NCBI GenBank assembly: GCA_964554385.1
Contig: CAZKOM010000100.1
Span: 1-7,670, forward strand
DNA: 7,670 nucleotides
Source: JAGKXC01 sp964554385
GTDB lineage: Bacteria > Bacteroidota > Bacteroidia > NS11-12g > UBA955
Direction: 5' to 3'
The position numbers and the translations under genes were made by a program. Of this stretch, positions 1-5,190 are shown piece by piece. A model generated the notes under the pieces. It was not told the origin of the DNA and made no database searches. It saw nothing but the letters and a program-made list of their open reading frames with translations. Each line of letters begins with the position of its first letter. Position 1 is the first letter of the stretch.

Positions 1-1
1 C

Positions 2-172
2 AATATCGCTATGCACCGGATGAGTTTTGTAGGTGGAATTTCTCTAGCTGTGCGGGAACGTGGTAACCATGATTTGAAAGAAATTTTACGAAGGGTGAAG
101 CAGCAATGGCCGGAAGTTCGGTTTGTGAGTACTCGAGCATTGGGTGGAATCATGAATTTAGCTGAAAGTTGA
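2..172 (+). CDS. C-terminal end of a probable polysaccharide deacetylase-like protein (5' truncated by window edge)
   Basis: An open frame enters from the left edge and ends at TGA 170-172, giving the last 56 residues of a protein. The visible part contains HRMSFVGG, then VRERGNHDLKEILRRV, then QQWPEVRFVSTRALGG and a short tail. The pattern of a His-Arg-hydrophobic strand, an Arg-rich turn, an amphipathic helix and 'WP-x-V-x-F-x-S-x-x-x-LG' resembles, from memory, the C-terminal end of polysaccharide deacetylase/glycosidase-like proteins found in Flavobacteriia polysaccharide clusters. No catalytic residue is inside the window, so the activity cannot be confirmed. Its place upstream of sugar-modification genes fits surface-polysaccharide metabolism. 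That this is the real end of a gene is fairly likely; the family is a tentative call. Confidence 0.45.
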   Translation, partial: NIAMHRMSFVGGISLAVRERGNHDLKEILRRVKQQWPEVRFVSTRALGGIMNLAES

Positions 173-214
173 TGGGAGCTGTAGATGTTCTGTGGTTGAA
201 AGGCGTATACATTG

Positions 215-349
215 ATGCTGTTAACGATCAGGATATTGCTTTACTTGGGATGGCGTATGTTGGGGGCTATTCATCGGCTGAATAATTGGGTTATATTATT
301 TTGGAGTGCGACTATTTTTTTGCTAATTTACATTTTGGCATGGTATTAG
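215..349 (+). CDS. Doubtful small hydrophobic ORF, 44 residues
   Basis: Starting at ATG 215-217 and ending at TAG 347-349, this frame encodes a very hydrophobic peptide with a positively charged start (MLLTIRILLYLGWRM), a short polar turn (HRLNN) and a strong membrane-like segment at about residues 25-42 (VILFWSATIFLLIYILAW). An internal ATG at 257 would give just the last 30 residues with the membrane segment. It has no recognisable homology and lies in a gap where chance ORFs are expected. It could be a small membrane protein, a remnant of a decayed gene, or nothing. I list it because the hydrophobicity is stronger than that of most chance frames nearby. Confidence 0.18.
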   Translation: MLLTIRILLYLGWRMLGAIHRLNNWVILFWSATIFLLIYILAWY

Positions 350-376
350 AAATAGGAGCGTCAAGAAAAGCAAATT

Positions 377-425
377 GTAGAATATTCTCTACGAAGAGAA
401 TGGAAAGTTCTATAGTGAATTCTAC
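377..425 (+). promoter_or_regulatory. Composite hairpin in the leader of the acyltransferase gene
   Basis: Two directly adjacent stems can form. The inner one pairs ATTCTCT (384-390) with AGAGAAT (395-401) around the tetraloop ACGA. The outer one pairs GTAGAAT (377-383) with ATTCTAC (419-425), with 17 unpaired bases on the 3' side (402-418). All 14 pairs are Watson-Crick. No T-run follows, so it is not a typical intrinsic terminator. It sits about 46 bases before the ATG at 472 and could be an mRNA 5' structure or a transcription-factor site; the function is not established. Confidence 0.3.
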
Positions 426-471
426 CAATAATTAATATTCAGAAATAAAAGATACCTAGGTAATTAAACAC

Positions 472-1113
472 ATGCAGAAAATTGCGATATACGGAGCGGG
501 AGGATTTGGCAAGGAAATCTATTGCTTAATTGAAGAGATAAATAGACAGGAAGCGGTATGGGAGTTTGTTGGGTATTATGATGACGGCAAAGCCGTGGGA
601 GAGGATATTTATCACGGACAGGTGTTAGGAGGAATGGATGCGCTGAATGCAGTTTCATCGTCGTTGGCGGTGGTATTTGCTATCGGAAATCCAAAGATTA
701 TCGCGAAATTGGCATCGGCCGTAAACAATCGGCATATTTACTTTCCTAATCTTATCGCCCCGGATTTTCGGGTTTTGGATGCTGAGACGTTTACTATTGG
801 ACGGGGAAATTTGGTATTTTCTAAATGTACCGTGAGTTGCTTGGTTGAACTGGGAGATTTTAACGTGTTAAACAGTTTGATTGGCATCGGCCATGAGAGT
901 AAAATTGGTAATTATAATGTTTTTATGCCGGGAACTCGTATTTCGGGGGATGTGCATATTGGCAATAGCAATTTATTTGGCATTTACTCGGTGGTTTTAC
1001 CGGGGGTTAGCATTGGACATGAAACGGTTATAGGAGCTTCGTCTGTGGTTATGAATAATACCAAAGACAACAGTACTTACATAGGAAATCCTGCCCGAAA
1101 ATTTGATTATTGA
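472..1113 (+). CDS. PglD-like sugar N-acyltransferase (left-handed beta-helix)
   Basis: This 213-residue protein has the two-domain build of the PglD/NeuD family. An N-terminal Rossmann-like nucleotide-sugar-binding domain opens with KIAIYGAGGFGKEI (residues 3-16). A C-terminal left-handed beta-helix of imperfect hexapeptide repeats spans about residues 107-195 (IGRGN, IGIGHESKIGNYN, ISGDVHIGNSN, VSIGHETVIGASS). The His141-Glu142 pair in GIGHESKIG matches the catalytic His-Glu of Campylobacter PglD (His125-Glu126), and the closing YIGNPARKF matches that family's end. Known members move an acetyl group from acetyl-CoA to the 4-amine of a UDP-4-amino-dideoxy sugar. Here an acyl carrier protein gene follows after 15 bases, and ketosynthases and ketoreductases follow that. 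I infer it uses a longer, ACP-borne acyl donor instead. The ATG at 472 is preceded by AATTAAAC and no Shine-Dalgarno. It is full length for the family. Confidence 0.85.
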   Translation: MQKIAIYGAGGFGKEIYCLIEEINRQEAVWEFVGYYDDGKAVGEDIYHGQVLGGMDALNAVSSSLAVVFAIGNPKIIAKLASAVNNRHIYFPNLIAPDFRVLDAETFTIGRGNLVFSKCTVSCLVELGDFNVLNSLIGIGHESKIGNYNVFMPGTRISGDVHIGNSNLFGIYSVVLPGVSIGHETVIGASSVVMNNTKDNSTYIGNPARKFDY

Positions 1114-1128
1114 AATAAGAATTAAACC

Positions 1129-1359
1129 ATGGATATTCAGTTATTTTTACAGCAAATCGCGGATCAGTTTGATGATACCGACCCTTCCTTGATTACTTTG
1201 GAGACTCAGTTTAAGCAATTGGACGATTATTCTTCGTTAACGGCTTTGAATATCATTTCCATGATTGATGATGAGTACGATGTAATTCTTAAAGGCGAGG
1301 ATTTGCGTAATTCTAGCACCGTTGAAGATTTATACAACGCAGTTAAAGCAAAACTTTGA
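1129..1359 (+). CDS. Specialised acyl carrier protein
   Basis: This is a 76-residue acidic protein of normal ACP length. The phosphopantetheine site aligns with LDDYSSLTALNIISMIDDEYDV: Ser36 lies directly before Leu37, at the same number as Ser36 in E. coli AcpP, but the usual preceding Asp of the DSL motif is Ser35. Helix III and the end (GEDLRNSSTVEDLYNAV, residues 56-72) are typical. The SSL variant, the lack of the canonical AcpP motif and the position between an acyltransferase and two ketosynthase/ketoreductase pairs indicate a dedicated carrier for a side-chain acyl group, not the housekeeping fatty-acid ACP. It needs a phosphopantetheinyl transferase, which is not in the window. ATG 1129 is preceded by AATTAAAC (1120-1127), the same leader as the gene before it. 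Its TGA (1357-1359) overlaps the TTG start of the next gene by four bases (TTGA), a layout suited to translational coupling. Confidence 0.88.
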   Translation: MDIQLFLQQIADQFDDTDPSLITLETQFKQLDDYSSLTALNIISMIDDEYDVILKGEDLRNSSTVEDLYNAVKAKL

Positions 1360-2144
1360 GTTTCTACAATCCTTTCCAGCTCAGCGGTAAAACCATCTTC
1401 GTTACGGGTGCCTCCAGTGGCATCGGCAGGGCTACGGCGGTGGAAGCCAGTAAGTTGGGAGCTACTTTAATTCTTTCTGGACGAAATCGGGAAGAATTGG
1501 AAAAAACCAGAAGTATGCTCTGGGTTCAGAAGGGGGTGGAGCAAGAGGATACGGAAGAAAATAGGCACCAAATAGTGGTGTGTGATCTTCAAGATAGCGA
1601 TGCGGTGGCGGCTATGGTGGCTGGATTACCGATGTTGGATGGAGTGGTAAATAATGCAGGAATCAGCAAGTTTGCAACATTGGGTCATTTGCAGGAATCG
1701 GAGTTTTTGGATGTATTGCAGACCAATACACTGGGTCCGATTTTTTTATTGAATCGTTTGATAAAAGCCAAGCGTCTACAAAAAGGCGCATCGGTAGTGT
1801 TTACTTCGTCCATCGCTGCATTTCAACAAGCTACCTACGCATACAGTATGTACACTACTAGCAAAGCTGGAATTCAAGGATTTGTGCGAATTGCTGCTTT
1901 GGAATTGGCAGGAAAACGGATTCGTGTGAACAGTGTAAATCCGGCGATGATCGAAACAGAAATGGTAGGCAAATCGGGGTTAATCACCCCAGAACAATAT
2001 GAAGCCGATAAACAACGGTATCCGTTAAAACGGTACGGAAAACCGGAAGAAGTGGCTTATGCCATTATATATTTATTATCTGATGCTAGTTCTTATATCA
2101 CTGGTACTTCGCTGGTGATAGACGGGGGGATTGGATTGCGTTAA
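1356..2144 (+). CDS. Short-chain dehydrogenase/reductase 1, FabG-like 3-ketoacyl-ACP reductase
   Basis: This is a 262-residue classical SDR. The cofactor motif TGASSGIG is at residues 17-24, NNAG at 99-102, the active-site Asn at 124 (QTNTLG), Ser at 152, and YxxxK at Tyr166-Lys170. Arg43 just after beta-2 (SGRN) suggests NADPH use. It ends in YITGTSLVIDGGIGLR, typical of FabG relatives. Residues about 52-71 form an insert of roughly a dozen residues absent from SDR2 downstream. The only reasonable start is TTG 1356, overlapping the ACP stop; no in-frame ATG comes early enough to retain the TGASSGIG motif. In context it most likely reduces a 3-oxoacyl group on the neighbouring ACP to a 3-hydroxyacyl group. 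A role in sugar reduction is less likely given the ketosynthase nine bases downstream. SDR family is certain; the substrate is inferred. Confidence 0.87.
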   Translation: MSFYNPFQLSGKTIFVTGASSGIGRATAVEASKLGATLILSGRNREELEKTRSMLWVQKGVEQEDTEENRHQIVVCDLQDSDAVAAMVAGLPMLDGVVNNAGISKFATLGHLQESEFLDVLQTNTLGPIFLLNRLIKAKRLQKGASVVFTSSIAAFQQATYAYSMYTTSKAGIQGFVRIAALELAGKRIRVNSVNPAMIETEMVGKSGLITPEQYEADKQRYPLKRYGKPEEVAYAIIYLLSDASSYITGTSLVIDGGIGLR

Positions 2145-2153
2145 AAAGCGAAA

Positions 2154-3263
2154 ATGTCGTTAAATCAATTGAGCGGAATTTCGATTGCTGGAGTTTCGGC
2201 GTGTGTGCCGGAACAGGTGGTAAAGAATTCGGAATATCCGTTGTTTACTGTTGAAGAGTACCAAAAATTTTTGGATAGCGTGGGTATAGCGGAGAAGCGG
2301 GTAACGGAGCCTGGAGTTTGCACTTCGGATTTGTGTTATACCGCGGCAAAGCAGTTGATTCAAGATTTGGCTTGGCCCTTAGAGGATATTGGCGTTTTGG
2401 TGTTTGTTTCTCACACGGCGGATTATAAGTTGCCGGCGACTTCGTGTCTGTTGCAAGAGCGATTGGGATTATCTATTTCTTGCATGACCTTGGATATATC
2501 CTTGGGTTGTTCGGGTTATACACACGGATTACAGGTTGTCGGGGCTTTGATGAGTAGTGGTAAAATTAAAAAAGGATTATTATTGGCGGGAAACACCCAG
2601 TCTCACTACGCTTCTCCGGAAGATAAAAGTGTGTATCCTTTGTTTGCCGATGCTGGAACGGCTACGGCGCTGGAATTTACTGGAGAGGATTTGGTCATGT
2701 GTTTTGAATTTGGGACGGACGGTTCGGGTGCTCAGGCGATTATATTGGAAGACGGAGGTTGCCGAAATCCGGTAACGGAGGAGTCGTTTGTGGTTAAGGA
2801 TTACGGTCAGGGAATTCGTCGATCTCGGTTGCACGAAGCCATGGATGGTTTGGAAGTGTATTCGTTCGGAGTATCGAAGGTTCCAATCTCGGTTAGGGCC
2901 TTGTGTGCTGAATTCGGAATTGAATTGGATACGCTGGATTTTTACCTGTTTCATCAGGCCAATAAGATGATGATTAACAAAATAGCCAAGAAATTGGGCT
3001 TACCTTCGGATAAAGTGCCCATGAATTTGGATCGATTTGGTAATTCCAGTTGTGCTACGTTACCGTTGTTGATGGTGACGGAGTTGGCGGAATCGCTTCG
3101 GAATCAATCCTTGCGATTGTTGTTGTGTGGTTTTGGTGTTGGACTGTCTTGGGGATCAGCGGTAATAGAAACCAGACCCATGGTGGTGAGTGAGCTGTTG
3201 GAATATCCCAACCGCGAAAATGGGGGTGATGGGAGAGTTAATAATTTTAAGTATGAATTTTAG
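2154..3263 (+). CDS. 3-oxoacyl-ACP synthase III-type ketosynthase 1 (KASIII, FabH-like)
   Basis: This 369-residue protein belongs to the thiolase-fold KASIII family. The Cys-His-Asn triad is complete: Cys119 in LGCSGYTHGL, His267 in FHQANKMM and Asn297 in FGNSSCATLP. The C-terminal family signature CGFGVGLSWGSAVIET lies at about 325-340. The family condenses a primer acyl group with malonyl-ACP. Residues aligned by eye with E. coli FabH Trp32 and Arg36, which help bind CoA, are Lys38 and Ser42 (KFLDSVGI), so the acyl donor may differ from free acetyl-CoA. Compared with KASIII-2, the protein runs about 18 residues past the expected end (YPNRENGGDG and onward), into the start of SDR2, which it overlaps by 11 bases. 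ATG 2154 follows SDR1 by nine bases with no Shine-Dalgarno. I infer that it performs one of two chain-extension steps for the sugar acyl group. Confidence 0.87.
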   Translation: MSLNQLSGISIAGVSACVPEQVVKNSEYPLFTVEEYQKFLDSVGIAEKRVTEPGVCTSDLCYTAAKQLIQDLAWPLEDIGVLVFVSHTADYKLPATSCLLQERLGLSISCMTLDISLGCSGYTHGLQVVGALMSSGKIKKGLLLAGNTQSHYASPEDKSVYPLFADAGTATALEFTGEDLVMCFEFGTDGSGAQAIILEDGGCRNPVTEESFVVKDYGQGIRRSRLHEAMDGLEVYSFGVSKVPISVRALCAEFGIELDTLDFYLFHQANKMMINKIAKKLGLPSDKVPMNLDRFGNSSCATLPLLMVTELAESLRNQSLRLLLCGFGVGLSWGSAVIETRPMVVSELLEYPNRENGGDGRVNNFKYEF

Positions 3264-3987
3264 CGGAAAACGAGTTTTAGTTACGGGAGCTAGTTCTGGC
3301 ATTGGCAAGGCGGTGGCTTTGCGGATATCGGAATTGGGGGGTACGTTGGTATTGTTGGGTAGAGATAAATCCCGATTGGCGGAGGTACTGGCGGCATTGA
3401 ATACCCATGAATTTCAGCAGCACGAGATGGTGGTGCTGGATTTGGTGTCGGAGGTTGAAACGTTGGTGGATGTGTTGCAGGAGTCTGTGGATGTGGTGGT
3501 GCATTCGGCGGGGGTGAATACCAAGGCTCCGTTGAAGTTTATTACGTTGGACAAATTGAATTCGGTCTTTGCTATCAATGCATTTGCACCCATGGTGTTG
3601 ATGCAACAGCTATTAAAGAAGAAGTTATTGAATAAAGGAGGTAGCGTTGTGTTTGTTTCGTCTATTTCGGCAAACTATGCTACGGTCTCCAATGGAATGT
3701 ACGGTTCCAGTAAAGGTGCGGTGGATTCGTATGTTCGCATCGCGGCTTTGGAATTGGCGAGTCAGAAAATACGGGTGAATGCGGTGTCGCCGGGTTTGTT
3801 GGATTCCGGGATGAAATCGGCGTATTCCTTGGAGGAGTCGATAGAGGATTTCGGGGCTCAGGTGCCGTTGGGCAGGTTGGGTACACCCGAAGAAGTGGCG
3901 GAAGCGGTGGTGTTTTTGGCATCAGACCAAGCGGCTTGGATTACCGGAGTAAATTTGGTGGTAGACGGTGGAACCACATTGCGATAA
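3253..3987 (+). CDS. Short-chain dehydrogenase/reductase 2, FabG-like 3-ketoacyl-ACP reductase
   Basis: From ATG 3253 this is a 244-residue classical SDR: TGASSGIG at 11-18, HSAG at 84-87 in place of the usual NNAG, Asn109, Ser137, Tyr150 and Lys154 (MYGSSKG). Ser and Tyr are 13 residues apart, as in E. coli FabG, and it ends WITGVNLVVDGGTTLR. The frame is open back to ATG 3190, but the extra 21 residues would precede the normal SDR beginning (MNFSGKRVLVTG), so I choose 3253, which overlaps the KASIII-1 stop by 11 bases. It is clearly related to SDR1 (shared VRIAALELA..IRVN block and similar ends) but lacks SDR1's insert. It probably reduces the second 3-oxoacyl intermediate, or the first if the order is reversed. 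SDR family is certain; the substrate is inferred. Confidence 0.87.
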   Translation: MNFSGKRVLVTGASSGIGKAVALRISELGGTLVLLGRDKSRLAEVLAALNTHEFQQHEMVVLDLVSEVETLVDVLQESVDVVVHSAGVNTKAPLKFITLDKLNSVFAINAFAPMVLMQQLLKKKLLNKGGSVVFVSSISANYATVSNGMYGSSKGAVDSYVRIAALELASQKIRVNAVSPGLLDSGMKSAYSLEESIEDFGAQVPLGRLGTPEEVAEAVVFLASDQAAWITGVNLVVDGGTTLR

Positions 3988-4003
3988 ATTTTAGCATTAA
4001 TTC

Positions 4004-5056
4004 ATGGCGAATATTACAATAGAACATGTTCGAGTTGCCGGAGTCTCTGCGGCAGTACCTAAACATGTGGTTGAAAATCGGGATAGTCCTTTATTTACAA
4101 AGGAGGAGCTGGATAAATTGTTTGATTCCGTTGGGATAGAACGCAGGCGTTGTGTGGAAGAAGGAATGACCACAGCGGATTTATGTCAGGCTGCGGCGGA
4201 ACGATTATTATCGGATATGGGTATAGAAAAAGCGAGTATCGATGCTTTGGTTTTGGTAACCCAGACACCGGATTTTCGGAATCCTGCAACGGCGGTGATT
4301 CTGCAGGATAGGTTGGGTTTGCCAAAGACTACGTTGGCCTTTGATGTGGCCTTGGGCTGCAGCGGCTACGTGTATGGATTGTATGTATTGAGTTCTTTGG
4401 TCTCCGCTGGCCGCATCGGCAATGCCTTGTTGTTGGTAGGAGATACGGCGTCGTTAACGTCATCGCCGTTGGATAAAAGTAGAAATTTATTGTTTGGCGA
4501 TGGAGGTTCGGCCACCTTGCTTCAATTTGATCCAAATGCTGCACCGATGCATTTTGATTTGGGTAGCGATGGTTCTGGGTATCAAGCCATATATACTCCC
4601 CACAGTGGATTTCGAAATCGACCCACTCCGGAATCGTATGAAATGATTGATTATGGAGATGGAATTGTTCGGGCCAAGGTTCATTCGTGGTTGGACGGCA
4701 TGGAGGTGTTTGGCTTTGGAATCAGCAGGGCACCGAAGACGGTAAAGAGCTTGGCGGCTGCCATGAATTTGGATTTTGGCACGGTGGATTATTTCTTGTT
4801 TCATCAGGCCAATAAAATGATGAACGATCGAATTGTATCGAAATTGGGAATTCCAACGGAAAAAGCGCCAAGTAATTTGCGCGATTTCGGCAATACCAGT
4901 TGTGCGAGTATTCCGTTGTTGATGGCTACAGAGGTTTTTAACGATAAACCCTTTACGGGTAACTTGGTTTTGTGTGGATTTGGGGTTGGATTGAGTTGGG
5001 CAACGGGTTATGTATCGTGCCAAAATATGCATATTTCGGGTTTAGTAGAAATTTGA
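4004..5056 (+). CDS. 3-oxoacyl-ACP synthase III-type ketosynthase 2 (KASIII, FabH-like)
   Basis: This 350-residue KASIII is a close relative of KASIII-1. Cys119 (LGCSGYVYGL), His267 (FHQANKMM) and Asn297 (FGNTSCASIP) fall at exactly the same residue numbers, so the two proteins have no net insertion or deletion over the first 297 residues. The ending CGFGVGLSWATGYVS and a short tail is the normal family length. As in KASIII-1, the E. coli FabH Trp32/Arg36 positions are Lys38/Ser42 in KLFDSVGI. The triad is intact, so it should be an active condensing enzyme. It lies 16 bases after SDR2 and closes the acyl-assembly cassette. The presence of two distinct, apparently functional ketosynthases suggests each handles a different primer, for instance acetyl and then 3-hydroxybutyryl. 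The leader before ATG 4004 is ATTAATTC with no Shine-Dalgarno. Confidence 0.87.
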   Translation: MANITIEHVRVAGVSAAVPKHVVENRDSPLFTKEELDKLFDSVGIERRRCVEEGMTTADLCQAAAERLLSDMGIEKASIDALVLVTQTPDFRNPATAVILQDRLGLPKTTLAFDVALGCSGYVYGLYVLSSLVSAGRIGNALLLVGDTASLTSSPLDKSRNLLFGDGGSATLLQFDPNAAPMHFDLGSDGSGYQAIYTPHSGFRNRPTPESYEMIDYGDGIVRAKVHSWLDGMEVFGFGISRAPKTVKSLAAAMNLDFGTVDYFLFHQANKMMNDRIVSKLGIPTEKAPSNLRDFGNTSCASIPLLMATEVFNDKPFTGNLVLCGFGVGLSWATGYVSCQNMHISGLVEI

Positions 5057-5067
5057 AGGTAGTAACC

Positions 5068-5108
5068 TTATTATTAAAACCTAATAATAACTCACATTTG
5101 GGAGTTAT
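5068..5108 (+). promoter_or_regulatory. Two overlapping, mutually exclusive hairpins after KASIII-2
   Basis: A perfect 9-bp A/T hairpin pairs TTATTATTA (5068-5076) with TAATAATAA (5082-5090) around a 5-base loop. A second, 7-bp stem pairs ATAACTC (5087-5093) with GAGTTAT (5102-5108) around an 8-base loop. They share bases 5087-5090, so in full form only one can exist at a time. Neither has a following T-run. They lie in the gap between the acyl cassette and the aminotransferase gene and may end or attenuate transcription, or stabilise a 3' end. Function is inferred only from position. Confidence 0.35.
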
Positions 5109-5127
5109 GGGTTCTTGGCATGCGGTC

Positions 5128-5165
5128 AGCGCCGGTAATTGGCGTTAAACTTGTATTATCCTTTG
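5128..5165 (+). promoter_or_regulatory. G/C hairpin and weak promoter-like element before the aminotransferase
   Basis: AGCGCC (5128-5133) pairs with GGCGTT (5141-5146), with one G-T wobble, around the loop GGTAATT. It is the most G/C-rich structure of the gap. Just after it, TATCCTTTG (5157-5165) resembles the Bacteroidota -7 element TAnnTTTG but has one extra spacer base, and the TTG at 5139-5141 is only 15 bases upstream, shorter than the usual spacing near 19. A promoter for the gene at 5191 is plausible but weakly supported. The rest of the gap 5057-5190 shows nothing else. Confidence 0.2.
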
Positions 5166-5190
5166 TGAACAGCCTTAATTTTTATTTAAC

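Larger units (their letters stand above)
173..471. other. Gap with no convincing gene between the deacetylase-like end and the acyltransferase
   Basis: About 300 bases separate the stop at 170-172 from the ATG at 472. Stops in the upstream gene's frame recur at 182-184 and 197-199, so the upstream protein does not continue. Two short overlapping frames occur here, 172-285 (37 codons) and 215-349 (44 codons); neither resembles a family I know. The right part is A/T-rich and contains a composite hairpin (377-425). The stretch must also hold whatever promoter serves the cassette, but I see no exact match to the Bacteroidota -7 consensus TAnnTTTG; the nearest is TACATTTTG around 329-337, which has one extra base in the spacer. 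Confidence 0.5.
1356..5056 (+). repeat. Tandem SDR-KASIII gene pairs (ancient duplication)
   Basis: The order SDR-KASIII-SDR-KASIII forms two consecutive gene-pair units, 1356-3263 and 3253-5056. The proteins of each type are clearly paralogous, and the ketosynthases keep identical residue numbering of the catalytic triad. DNA identity is only patchy: a 19-base block around the catalytic-His codon is identical at 2947-2965 and 4797-4815, but flanking sequence differs. This indicates an old duplication, or assembly from related modules, and not a recent copy. Confidence 0.6.

Noticed and set aside
172..285. 37-codon frame starting at the ATG that overlaps the upstream TGA
   Set aside because: The coupled start is attractive, but the peptide is short, shows no family resemblance, and overlaps a competing frame. 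Not enough to call a gene.
2580..2954. 124-codon reverse-strand frame inside KASIII-1, and similar long reverse frames at 4487-5032, 5767-6162 and 3277-3606
   Set aside because: They lie antisense to genes with intact catalytic motifs. TTG-rich Leu codons and related usage leave few stops on the opposite strand, so long empty frames are expected.
3190..3252. Upstream ATG start for SDR2 adding 21 residues
   Set aside because: The SDR fold begins at MNFSGKRVLVTG. The extension lies wholly within the KASIII-1 gene and has no counterpart in SDR1, so ATG 3253 is preferred.
2154..5056. Interpretation as housekeeping fatty-acid synthesis genes (fabH/fabG/acpP)
   Set aside because: Duplicate KASIII and SDR genes, the SSL-type ACP, missing fabD/fabF/fabZ and the sugar-enzyme context all point to a dedicated side-chain pathway.
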